Assembly: GCF_000374305.1 (NCBI RefSeq)
Contig: NZ_KB894093.1
Span: forward strand, 1,488,001-1,552,000
Origin: Actinomadura flavalba DSM 45200
GTDB taxonomy: Bacteria > Actinomycetota > Actinomycetes > Streptosporangiales > Streptosporangiaceae
Reading direction: 5' to 3'
Length of the DNA: 64,000 bases
The notes below the pieces were generated by a model, which was not told the origin of the DNA, did not search any database, and was given only the letters and a program-made list of their open reading frames with translations. Numbering within the stretch: position 1 is the stretch's first letter; each line of letters starts with the position of its first letter. Of this stretch, positions 42,258-49,312 are shown one piece after another. A program made the translations under genes and the position numbers.

Positions 42258-43280
42258 GTGCTCACCGTCCCCACCATCGACATCACCGCCTTCCGCGACC
42301 CGCGCGCGTCCGGCGCCGACCGCGAGGCCGTCGCCGCCGACGTCGACCACGCCGCAAGGACGGTCGGGTTCATGCAGGTCGTCGGGCACGGCATCGCCCC
42401 GGACGTCATCAACGCGTTCACCCGGGCGACCGGCGCGTTCTTCGCCCTCCCGCCGGAGACGAAGCACCGCTACCGCCGCCCGCCGGGCGTCAACCGGGGC
42501 TACAGCCCGCCGAAGTCGGAGACGCTCCGCAACAGCCTCGGCCTGACGGCCGCCGCCGACCTGTTCGAGGCCGTCAACGTCGGCACGCAGCACACCGACT
42601 TCCCGGGCCTCGGCCTCCCCGAGGACGACTACGCGGTGAATGAGTTCCCCGCCGAGGTGCCGGAGTTCGAGCCCGCCGTCATGGCCTACTTCGCCGAGGC
42701 GGCGCGGGTCGCGCGCGTCATGACGCGGGTGTTCGGGCGGGCCCTGGGCCTCGGGGAGGACTACTTCGCGGCGTTCACCGGCCATTCGGTCGACGTCCTG
42801 CGGATGAACAACTACCGGCTGCCGTCGGCCGACGTGGTCCTGGAGCCGGACCAGGAGGGCATGGGCGCCCACACCGACTACGGCATCGTCACCGTCCTGT
42901 GGGCCGACCCGGTGCCCGGCCTGGAGATCCACCTGGACGGTGCGTGGCACCCGGTGCTGCCGCGCACGGACGGTCTGCTCGTCAACCTCGGCGACGCCCT
43001 GGCCCGCTGGACGAACGACCAGTGGGTGTCCACGATGCACCGCGTCGCCCCGCCGCGCGTGGACGGCGAGCTGGTCCCGCGCCGCTCGGCGGCGTTCTTC
43101 CACGACGGCGACGTCGACGCCGTCATCGCGACGCTGCCCGGCTGCGTGACCGCGGATCGCCCCGCCGCCTACGCGCCGATCACGGTCGGTGAGCACCTGC
43201 GCGCCAAGCTCGCCGGGTCGCGCGGCGGACGCCTCAACGCGGGCGCCGCGCGGGAGGCGGCGCGGCTGGGCGGGACGTGA
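42258..43280 (+). CDS. Isopenicillin N synthase-like 2OG-Fe(II) oxygenase
   Basis: A 340-residue non-haem iron oxygenase. VPTIDITAFRDP and GFMQVVGHGI form the DIOX_N part; GAHTDYGIVTVL (about 204) and TMHRV (about 262) supply the His-x-Asp...His iron triad, and RRSAAFF (about 276) the Arg-x-Ser that binds 2-oxoglutarate. The substrate is unknown; no secondary-metabolism cluster surrounds it. GTG start with AAGGAG 6 nt upstream. Divergent from the XRE-cupin regulator. Confidence 0.92.
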   Translation: MLTVPTIDITAFRDPRASGADREAVAADVDHAARTVGFMQVVGHGIAPDVINAFTRATGAFFALPPETKHRYRRPPGVNRGYSPPKSETLRNSLGLTAAADLFEAVNVGTQHTDFPGLGLPEDDYAVNEFPAEVPEFEPAVMAYFAEAARVARVMTRVFGRALGLGEDYFAAFTGHSVDVLRMNNYRLPSADVVLEPDQEGMGAHTDYGIVTVLWADPVPGLEIHLDGAWHPVLPRTDGLLVNLGDALARWTNDQWVSTMHRVAPPRVDGELVPRRSAAFFHDGDVDAVIATLPGCVTADRPAAYAPITVGEHLRAKLAGSRGGRLNAGAAREAARLGGT

Positions 43281-43305
43281 CCGAAACCGCAGGCGGGGGC
43301 TTTGC

Positions 43306-43311
43306 TAGCGT
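43306..43311 (+). promoter_or_regulatory. -10 box TAGCGT
   Basis: TAGCGT ends 7 nt before the ATG at 43319; this decides the start over a GTG at 43277. Confidence 0.55.
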
Positions 43312-43318
43312 CGAGGAG

Positions 43319-44200
43319 ATGGGGGATTTCGGGGGATCGACGCAGGTGACGTTCCCGCAGGGCGACGTCACCGCCTGGTCGCGCGTGGTGGAGACGGTCC
43401 GTGTCGACGGCGGGCAGGGGGTCGTCACGGCCGCGTCGCCGTTCCATCCGCTCGACCCGTCCTGGCCGGACCAACCGGGCGATACGGGGCTGCTCCAGAG
43501 CGACGGCCTGGAGATGAAGATCGTGGACTGCGTGACGGGCGCGGCGGAGGCGTCCGGCGGCCCGCTGCTGATCGGGTCGGACATTCCGGCGCGGCGCGGC
43601 GATCCCGCGTGGGACTGGGTCGTCGTGCACGTGGTGGAGCGGTCGGTGCCGGTGGGCGCGGACGTCCGCCTCATGGTGGACGCCGACCGGCGGAACGCGC
43701 TGTCGGCCGGGCACACCGGCTGCCACCTGATGGCGCTGGCGTTGAACGCGGCGCTCGCCGGGCGGTGGCGCAAGGACGTCCCGGCCGACGGCCTCGGCCA
43801 CCCCGACTTCGACCGCGCGGCGGTGACCCGCTCCCGCATCGTCCGCGACGGCAGCGTGGACACGTACCGCATCGGGAAGTCGCTGCGGAAGAAGGGCTTC
43901 GACGCCGACGGTCTCGCCGCCGCGCTGCCGGCCGTCGCCGGGCACATGGAAGACCGGCTCGCCGCGTGGATCGCGACGGACGCCCCCATCTCGATCGCCG
44001 CGCCCGACCCGGGCCTGGCCGCGCTCCGGCGCTGGCGCTGCGCCCTGCCCGAGGGCACCGCCGAGATCCCGTGCGGCGGCACGCACCTCACCCACCTGGG
44101 CGATCTGGGCACGCTGACGGTCGCACTGGAACTGTCCGAGGCGGGCGACGAACTCGTCGTGGAGACCCGCGCGTCCGGGACGGCTCGCCTCACGCCATAG
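43319..44200 (+). CDS. AlaX-like alanyl-tRNA editing protein
   Basis: A 293-residue protein of the AlaX/threonyl-alanyl-tRNA synthetase second-additional-domain family, which hydrolyses mischarged Ser-tRNA(Ala) in trans. An N-terminal beta-barrel (HPLDPSWPDQPGDTG) precedes the zinc site: NALSAGHTGCHLMALALN (HxxxH, about 132) and PCGGTHLTHLGDLG (CxxxH, about 254). All zinc ligands are present. The start at MGDFGGS gives leaderless spacing. It ends overlapping a small convergent gene. Confidence 0.88.
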   Translation: MGDFGGSTQVTFPQGDVTAWSRVVETVRVDGGQGVVTAASPFHPLDPSWPDQPGDTGLLQSDGLEMKIVDCVTGAAEASGGPLLIGSDIPARRGDPAWDWVVVHVVERSVPVGADVRLMVDADRRNALSAGHTGCHLMALALNAALAGRWRKDVPADGLGHPDFDRAAVTRSRIVRDGSVDTYRIGKSLRKKGFDADGLAAALPAVAGHMEDRLAAWIATDAPISIAAPDPGLAALRRWRCALPEGTAEIPCGGTHLTHLGDLGTLTVALELSEAGDELVVETRASGTARLTP

Positions 44201-44297
44201 GCGCCCGCCAGGCGGGGTCGCGGCCGAGGAGGCCGAGCAGCCGGTCCTGCGGGGACGCGTCGGCGCGCCGCCGGTACCGTTCGGCGAGCCCCTCCAT
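44190..44297 (-). CDS. 35-residue small protein
   Basis: A short gene encoding MEGLAERYRRRADASPQDRL and fifteen more residues (LLGLLGRDPAWRAPMA at the end), amphipathic and Arg-rich. Its claim rests on a very strong ribosome site, AAGGAGG 5 nt before the ATG, and codon use like the neighbours. A 10-bp hairpin abuts the ribosome site. Its 3' end overlaps the AlaX gene by 11 bp. Function unknown; it may be the last gene of the DJ-1/SDR operon. Confidence 0.5.
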   Translation of the reverse strand: MEGLAERYRRRADASPQDRLLGLLGRDPAWRAPMA

Positions 44298-44309
44298 GGG
44301 CGCCTCCTT

Positions 44310-44337
44310 CCCCTCGGGCCACAGCGTGCCCGAGGGG
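44310..44337 (-). terminator. Strong hairpin abutting a ribosome site
   Basis: CCCCTCGGGC pairs perfectly with GCCCGAGGGG across an 8-nt loop, between the DJ-1 gene and the 35-residue gene. It may end the DJ-1 transcript, or as a leader structure control access to the adjoining AAGGAGG (44303-44309). Confidence 0.5.
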
Positions 44338-44354
44338 TCCGACATTTTCGCCGG

Positions 44355-44918
44355 TCAGGACGAGACGAGCGCCCGGTCGATCTCCCGGAGGAAGTCGTCC
44401 AGATCGCCCGGGTTGCGGGAGCTGATGAGCGTCCAGCCGGACGTGTCGTCGCTGACGACGGGCTTGTCCACCCAGGTCGCGCCCGAGTTGCGGATGTCGG
44501 TCTCCAGCGACGGGTACGACGTGAGCGTCTTGCCCGGCAGCGTCCCGGCCTCTACCAGCGCCCACGGCCCGTGGCAGATCGCCGCGACCGGCCGCCCGGA
44601 CGAGGCGAACGACCGCACGATCTCCACGGCCTTGTCCTCCGTGCGCAGCGTGTCGGCGTTCAGCGTGCCGCCGGGCACGAGCAGCAGGTCGTAGCCGGAC
44701 GGGTCGACGTCGTCGAGGGTGAGGTCGGGCGCGACCTTGCGGCCCGGGTCCTTGTCGCCGACGAGCGTCTCGATCGGGTCGGACGACACCGCCGCGACGT
44801 CCACGGTGGCGCCGTCGTCGCGGAGATGTTCGAGCGGCACCACCAGTTCGTCCTGCTCGACGCCGTAGTTCGTCACGATCGCCAGGACGCGGCGTCCGCT
44901 GAGGTCGTTGTCGGCCAT
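44355..44918 (-). CDS. DJ-1/PfpI family protein (type 1 glutamine amidotransferase-like)
   Basis: A 187-residue protein. RRVLAIVTNYGVEQDELVVP begins the fold, with the active-site Glu in GVE; AAICHGPWALVEAGTL (about 110-125) has the nucleophilic Cys in the AxCHGPW elbow, as in PfpI/YhbO-type stress proteins; SYPSLETDIRNSGATWVDKP is the family tail. It may act as a deglycase or protease-like stress protein. AGGAGG lies 7 nt before the ATG. It follows an SDR gene by 26 nt in one operon. Confidence 0.92.
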   Translation of the reverse strand: MADNDLSGRRVLAIVTNYGVEQDELVVPLEHLRDDGATVDVAAVSSDPIETLVGDKDPGRKVAPDLTLDDVDPSGYDLLLVPGGTLNADTLRTEDKAVEIVRSFASSGRPVAAICHGPWALVEAGTLPGKTLTSYPSLETDIRNSGATWVDKPVVSDDTSGWTLISSRNPGDLDDFLREIDRALVSS

Positions 44919-44944
44919 GGGAACTCCTCCTTGAGTTCGGTGGT

Positions 44945-45808
44945 TCAGTGGCCCGCCGCGCCCCGCGCGGCGGTGCCGGGCTTGAGGTCGTACGCCTTCT
45001 GGACGAGCGGCGGGCGGGTGCGGTCGTCGTCGAGGACGCGGGTCCACGGCTCGTCGAGCTGCTCGCGCGTCGCCTGTTCCATCGCGGCGGGCAGCAGGTT
45101 GCGGTAGCCGTCGGCCTCGCCGGTCAGGACGGCGACGGTCCGCTCGAACACCGGCTCGGGGTCGAACTGCTCGTGCGGGAAGGCCAGTTCGGCGTAGTCG
45201 AACAGCCGGTCGCCGGGGTCGTCGGTCCAGGCCCGCCACGTCTCGAACATGCGGTCGTTGAACCCGGTCAGGAACGGCCCGGGGTTGATCGTCGCGACCT
45301 GGACGCCGAACTCCTTCAACTCGGCGTAGAGCGCCTCGGCGAACGCCTCGACGGCGTGCTTGGACGCCGAGTACGCGCCGGTGAACGGGTCGGTCGTCAG
45401 CCCCGCGACCGACGACATGAAGACGATCCGTCCCGATCCGCGCCGCGCCATCCGCCGCGCGAACCCCTGCGTGAGGAGGAGCGGTCCGAAGACGTTGACC
45501 TCGAACTGGCGGCGCAGCCGGTCCTCGGGCAGGTCGGCGGCGGACCCGCCCTCGGAGACGCCCGCGTTGTTGAGCAGGACGTCGACGTCCCACTCCCAGG
45601 CGCGGCGCCGGTCGGCGGCGTCGGTGACGTCGAGCTTCTCGACGCGGAGCGCGACGCCGCGCCGGTCGGCGTCGGCCTTGAGCGCGGCGATCTGGGCGAC
45701 GATCTCGACGCCCGCGATGACCGGGATCTTCCGGTCCGCGAGCCGGAGTGCGATCTCCTTGCCGAAGCCGGTCCCGGCGCCGGTGATGAGCACGGTGCCC
45801 GACGTCAT
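44945..45808 (-). CDS. Short-chain dehydrogenase/reductase
   Basis: A 287-residue classical SDR. VLITGAGTGFGKEIALRLAD is the NAD(P)-binding glycine motif, LLNNAGVSEGG the NNAG motif, SSVAGLTTDPFTGAYSASKH contains the catalytic Ser, Tyr and Lys, and NPGPFLTGFND the NPG motif. Substrate unknown. ATG with GGAGG 6 nt upstream. Upstream gene of the DJ-1 operon, which suggests a joint stress or detoxification role. Confidence 0.92.
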   Translation of the reverse strand: MTSGTVLITGAGTGFGKEIALRLADRKIPVIAGVEIVAQIAALKADADRRGVALRVEKLDVTDAADRRRAWEWDVDVLLNNAGVSEGGSAADLPEDRLRRQFEVNVFGPLLLTQGFARRMARRGSGRIVFMSSVAGLTTDPFTGAYSASKHAVEAFAEALYAELKEFGVQVATINPGPFLTGFNDRMFETWRAWTDDPGDRLFDYAELAFPHEQFDPEPVFERTVAVLTGEADGYRNLLPAAMEQATREQLDEPWTRVLDDDRTRPPLVQKAYDLKPGTAARGAAGH

Positions 45809-45955
45809 GCGCGTCCTCCCCGTCCGCGTGCGAGGGGCCGCCGTTCCGGCCCTCCCGCCGCCTACCCGGGAGCGCCGCCGCAAGCGGGGTCACCGGGGGT
45901 TTTTACGTCCGCATGGGGAAGGTGGGACGCGCCGCGACATGGGCGGCTTGTCCGT

Positions 45956-45961
45956 TACAGT
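45956..45961 (+). promoter_or_regulatory. -10 box TACAGT of a leaderless gene
   Basis: TACAGT ends 7 nt before the ATG at 45969. Confidence 0.55.
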
Positions 45962-45968
45962 CATCGCC

Positions 45969-46136
45969 ATGTCCGAAACACCGCAGGACCCGTCAGGGAC
46001 CACGCACCAGTTCCAGAACTTCGCCGCGCAGGCCACGCCCGACAAGTCGGGCCCGAACGTCGCCCTCATCGTCGGCGCCCTCGTCGTCCTGGCGATCGTC
46101 GCCGTCGCGGCCGTCGCGATCGTGATGGCCGTCTGA
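45969..46136 (+). CDS. 55-residue single-pass membrane protein
   Basis: A short protein: a polar N-terminus (MSETPQDPSGTTHQFQNFAA) and one C-terminal helix (VALIVGALVVLAIVAVAAVA). The orientation suggests a tail-anchored or single-pass protein. The -10 box at leaderless spacing and good codon use support it as real. Convergent with the M15 peptidase gene. No function recognised. Confidence 0.6.
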   Translation: MSETPQDPSGTTHQFQNFAAQATPDKSGPNVALIVGALVVLAIVAVAAVAIVMAV

Positions 46137-46138
46137 CG

Positions 46139-46879
46139 TCAGCGGCCCGAGCTGGAGAAGTGCTGGTAGTCCTTGGTGCCGGACCAGGTGCCGCCCCAGC
46201 CCCAGCCGATCGAGCGGAAGGCGCGGACGACGTTGTCGCCCGCGTGGATGACGCCCGGGTCGTCGCGGTCGCGGTCGCGGAACTTGACGCAGTCGTCGTG
46301 GGCGACGCGGCCCGCGGCCGTCACGTACGGGTTCTCGCACGGGTTGATGTCGACGGCGAGGCCGTAGGCGTGCTGTGACCAGTTGCCCGAGCCCGTCGCG
46401 TTGCGGCAGTTGAACGCCGAGGTGTTGTTCGCCTCGATCGAGTCGAAGTCGTCCCCCCGGTAGACGTCGACGGGCTCCATCCGCTTGATCGGGTACCGGT
46501 CGTCGTACAGCTTGCGGAACACGCCGACGAGGTCGTCGGCGGCCGACGCGTTCACGACCAGCTTCCCGTTCGGGTGGGCCTTGTCGTCCATGCCCCAGTA
46601 CGTCATCTCGATCATCCGCAGCCCCGACACCGGCACCGGGCACCCCGGCCGCCACGAGTGCGGCAGCTCGTCCCGCTCGACCCGCCGGACGCGCGAGGCG
46701 AACGCGGGCGGGGACGCGCTCGCGGTCGGGGACGCGTCCGTCGGCGAGGACGTGGGCGGCGTCGCGGTGCCGGTCGACTCGGGATCGCCGTCGCCCTGGC
46801 CGCAGGCGGTCGTGGCGGCGAGCACGAGCGTGAACGCTGCGGCGCGCAGCGGGGTGCGGGCTGGCATGCGGGCTGGCAT
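46139..46879 (-). CDS. M15-family D-Ala-D-Ala carboxypeptidase-like lipoprotein
   Basis: A 246-residue exported zinc peptidase of the M15 (VanY/endolysin-like) type. The N-terminus LRAAAFTLVLAATTACGQGD looks like a lipoprotein signal; a Ser/Thr/Pro linker follows. NWSQHAYGLAVDINP (about 165) provides His and Asp zinc ligands, and DYQHFS at the end the third His. It should cut peptidoglycan stem peptides. Start uncertain: ATG at 46879 has CATCCT at leaderless spacing, a second ATG lies 12 nt in, and GTG at 46906 is possible. Confidence 0.88.
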   Translation of the reverse strand: MPARMPARTPLRAAAFTLVLAATTACGQGDGDPESTGTATPPTSSPTDASPTASASPPAFASRVRRVERDELPHSWRPGCPVPVSGLRMIEMTYWGMDDKAHPNGKLVVNASAADDLVGVFRKLYDDRYPIKRMEPVDVYRGDDFDSIEANNTSAFNCRNATGSGNWSQHAYGLAVDINPCENPYVTAAGRVAHDDCVKFRDRDRDDPGVIHAGDNVVRAFRSIGWGWGGTWSGTKDYQHFSSSGR

Positions 46880-47017
46880 GGCAGCAGGATGGCACGGAGA
46901 GGCCACGCCGCCGGGCGCGACCGGGGTCTACTGTGGGTTCTAGGGAAGGGCTTGCCGCGCGGTTTATCGCGGCGAGGGGTGGGATAAACGGCGAATCGGA
47001 GATCCAGAGGAGCCGGC

Positions 47018-47422
47018 ATGGCGGAGCAGCGGAGCGACCCCACACTTCAGGACGACATCTTCGCGGTGGCGGCCACCGTGGAGACCGAGGCGCCGGGCGC
47101 CGGGCCGCGCCTGCCGCTGCGCCTGGACCATCCGCCCAAACTGCCGTCGTCCCGGCTGATGTGGCCGTTCGGCGCCGGGTTCGCCACGTTCTTCTTCGTG
47201 GACGTGGTGATGATGTGGGCGCCGCTGATGAACGCGTCCCGGCCGAGTCTGCTCCCGCAGATGATCACGTTGCTGGTGCTGGCGTTCGGCCTGGGGAGCC
47301 TGCTGGTGTTCCGCGTGGGCGGGGCGTGGCGTCCGTTCGGTGTCGGGATGATGGCGTCGTGGGTGTTCCTCAGCCTGATCTCGGTCGGCTTCCTGACCGG
47401 TTTCGGACCGCTCGTCCCCTAG
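47018..47422 (+). CDS. Three-helix hypothetical membrane protein
   Basis: A 134-residue protein with a polar N-terminus of about 45 residues and three hydrophobic segments (FGAGFATFFFVDVVMMWAPL, MITLLVLAFGLGSLLVF and VGMMASWVFLSLISVGFL). No motif recognised. ATG with GAGGAG 6 nt upstream. It converges with the MarR gene, overlapping by 4 bp. Confidence 0.68.
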   Translation: MAEQRSDPTLQDDIFAVAATVETEAPGAGPRLPLRLDHPPKLPSSRLMWPFGAGFATFFFVDVVMMWAPLMNASRPSLLPQMITLLVLAFGLGSLLVFRVGGAWRPFGVGMMASWVFLSLISVGFLTGFGPLVP

Positions 47423-47877
47423 GAGTCCTCGGCGCGCTTGAGGACGGCCGCGAACGCCCGCCCGACGGCGGCGAGGTCGCCGGGGTCGATGACGTCGACG
47501 AAGAACTCGCGGACGGTCTCGACGTGGTCGCGGGCGGCGCGTTCCAGCGTCGCGAAGCCCTCGGGGGTGAGGGTGCAGAAGACGCCGCGCTTGTCGCTCG
47601 GGCAGTTGTCGCGCTGGACGAGCCCCTTGGATTCCAGTCGCGCGCACGTGTGGGAGAGCCGGCTGCGGGACTGGCTGGCGTTGGCGGCGAGTTCGGCCAT
47701 CCGCAGGCGGCGGCCGGGGGCCTCGGACAGCCGGACCAGGATCTCGTACTCCGACACCGACAGGCCGTGCCGGGTCTTGAGGTCGCGGTCGATGATCTCG
47801 GTGAGCCGGACGCTGCCGTCGATGTAGGCGCGCCAGTCACGCTGCTGGGTGGCGTCGAGCCAGCGCGGTTCGCTCAT
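47419..47877 (-). CDS. MarR-family transcriptional regulator
   Basis: A 152-residue winged-helix regulator. LSVSEYEILVRLSEAPGRRL and MAELAANASQSRSRLSHTCA contain the recognition helix; LVQRDNCPSDKRGVFCTLT is the wing. Two cysteines (DNCPSD, VFCTLT) could make it redox-responsive, as in OhrR-like members; this is inference. It is divergent from the pirin gene and probably represses it and itself. The ATG sits 7 nt after a perfect TATACT -10 box. Confidence 0.92.
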   Translation of the reverse strand: MSEPRWLDATQQRDWRAYIDGSVRLTEIIDRDLKTRHGLSVSEYEILVRLSEAPGRRLRMAELAANASQSRSRLSHTCARLESKGLVQRDNCPSDKRGVFCTLTPEGFATLERAARDHVETVREFFVDVIDPGDLAAVGRAFAAVLKRAEDS

Positions 47878-47884
47878 GGACCTC

Positions 47885-47890
47885 AGTATA
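47885..47890 (-). promoter_or_regulatory. Perfect -10 box TATACT of leaderless marR-type gene
   Basis: On the minus strand TATACT ends 7 nt before the ATG at 47877. Confidence 0.7.
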
Positions 47891-47899
47891 CGCGACAGA

Positions 47900-47912
47900 T
47901 TGAAGATTCAAC
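47900..47912. promoter_or_regulatory. Operator-like TTGAAGATTCAAC near the MarR promoter
   Basis: TTGAA-GA-TTCAA is a perfect inverted repeat just upstream of the MarR -10 box. TTTAACTTTCAAC near the pirin start matches it at 10 of 13 positions, so both are likely MarR-binding sites. Confidence 0.5.
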
Positions 47913-47971
47913 TAAGTCGGGTTAGTCTCTGGCTGACCACCGTACGCCGGGGAACCGGTGCGAGGGAATAG

Positions 47972-47984
47972 TTTAACTTTCAAC
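47972..47984. promoter_or_regulatory. Operator-like TTTAACTTTCAAC before the pirin gene
   Basis: Related to the TTGAAGATTCAAC element on the regulator side; overlaps a possible pirin -10 (TAGTTT). Confidence 0.45.
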
Positions 47985-48034
47985 CATGTTCGAGCGGGTG
48001 CACGTCCAGCACACCCGGACCGCGAGGAGATGCC

Positions 48035-49045
48035 ATGCCCGCCGTACTGGCCGACCCGCTCACCCTGCCCCGGCTGCCGCGCCTCGCGGACGCCGCCACC
48101 GACTGGCGCCGCGTCGCCAAGGTCGTCACCGCCCAGCGGCACCTGGAGGGCGAGGGCTTCGCCGTCCGCCGCCCCTTCCCCGGCGTCGACCTCCCCATGG
48201 CCGACCCCTTCCTCCTCCTCGACCACATGGGCGCCGTCGAGTACGCGCCGGGCGAGGCCAAGGGCACGCCGTGGCACCCGCACCGCGGCTTCGAGACCGT
48301 CACCTACATCATCGACGGCGCCTTCCAGCACCGCGACACCACCGGCGGCGGCGGGCTCATCGCCGACGGCGGCACGCAGTGGATGACGGCCGCGTCCGGC
48401 ATCCAGCACATCGAGCAGCCGCCGCCCGAACTCGTCGCGAAGGGAGGTCTGTTCCACGGTGTCCAGCTCTGGGTGAACCTGCCGCGCGCGCAGAAGTGGG
48501 TCGAACCGCGCTACCAGGACATCCGCGCGGCGGACGTCAAGCTGCTCGCGTCCGACGACGGGTCCTCGCTCGTCCGCGTCATCGCGGGTTCGGTCGGCGG
48601 GTTCGACGGGCCGGGCGTCACCTACACGCCGATCAACTACCTGCACGCGACCGTCGCGCCCGGCGCGCGGCTCACGCTGCCGTGGCCGCGTGAGTTCAAC
48701 GCGCTCGTGTACGTCCTGTCCGGGCGCGGGACGGTCGGCCGCGAGGAGGTCGGGCTGGGCGAGGGGCAGCTCGCGGCCCTCGCCGGTTCGCACCACACCG
48801 GCGAGCAGGACGGCATCGTCGTCCGCGCCGCCGAGAGCCAGCCGGTCGCGAGCCGGAACGGGTGGGAGATCCTCGTCCTCGGCGGGCTCCCGATCCGTGA
48901 GCCGGTCGCGCGGTACGGCCCGTTCGTCATGAACACCCGCGAGGAGATCGTCCAGGCGTTCGAGGACTTCCAGGCCGGCCGCATGGGCACCGTCCCGGCC
49001 GTCGAGGTCCCGCACCGCTCCAGCGCGGACGCGCCGCTGGACTGA
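48035..49045 (+). CDS. Pirin-family protein
   Basis: A 336-residue bicupin. The metal site is in FLLLDHMGAVEYAPG and PWHPHRGFETVTYIIDG (about 85-105), with further ligands in QHRDTTG and IQHIEQ. PFVMNTREEIVQAFEDFQAG is the conserved C-terminal block. Pirins are iron-binding proteins, some with quercetinase activity. ATG with GGAG 7 nt upstream. Divergent from MarR across 157 bp with paired operators; a strong terminator follows. Confidence 0.94.
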   Translation: MPAVLADPLTLPRLPRLADAATDWRRVAKVVTAQRHLEGEGFAVRRPFPGVDLPMADPFLLLDHMGAVEYAPGEAKGTPWHPHRGFETVTYIIDGAFQHRDTTGGGGLIADGGTQWMTAASGIQHIEQPPPELVAKGGLFHGVQLWVNLPRAQKWVEPRYQDIRAADVKLLASDDGSSLVRVIAGSVGGFDGPGVTYTPINYLHATVAPGARLTLPWPREFNALVYVLSGRGTVGREEVGLGEGQLAALAGSHHTGEQDGIVVRAAESQPVASRNGWEILVLGGLPIREPVARYGPFVMNTREEIVQAFEDFQAGRMGTVPAVEVPHRSSADAPLD

Positions 49046-49058
49046 TGACTGCCCCCGT

Positions 49059-49093
49059 CGGAGGCCGGACCGCTCAGCGCGGTCCGGCCTCCG
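49059..49093 (+). terminator. 15-bp perfect hairpin after the pirin gene
   Basis: CGGAGGCCGGACCGC pairs with GCGGTCCGGCCTCCG across TCAGC, 14 nt after the stop. An outer pair CCCCCGTCG (49052) and CGACGGGGG (49101) can extend or compete with it. No T tract, usual for G+C-rich actinomycetes. Confidence 0.75.
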
Positions 49094-49298
49094 TCACGTT
49101 CGACGGGGGTTGGGTGGCGGACGGGGGTGGAGTGCGCTAGCGTGATGGACGTCATCGAACAAAGGTTCGAGTGAGGCCGAGGGGGTGCGGGTGTGACGGT
49201 CGTCGGCGAGGTGGGGAGCGGATGCGGGCGGCGGAGTCCGCGCGCGACACGCCGTAGCGTTTTCTACGGAGGTCTACGCCCACAGCTATATCGCCTCA

Positions 49299-49304
49299 TA
49301 GAGT
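49299..49304 (+). promoter_or_regulatory. -10 box TAGAGT of a leaderless gene
   Basis: TAGAGT ends 8 nt before the GTG at 49313. Confidence 0.45.
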
Positions 49305-49312
49305 CCGAGACC

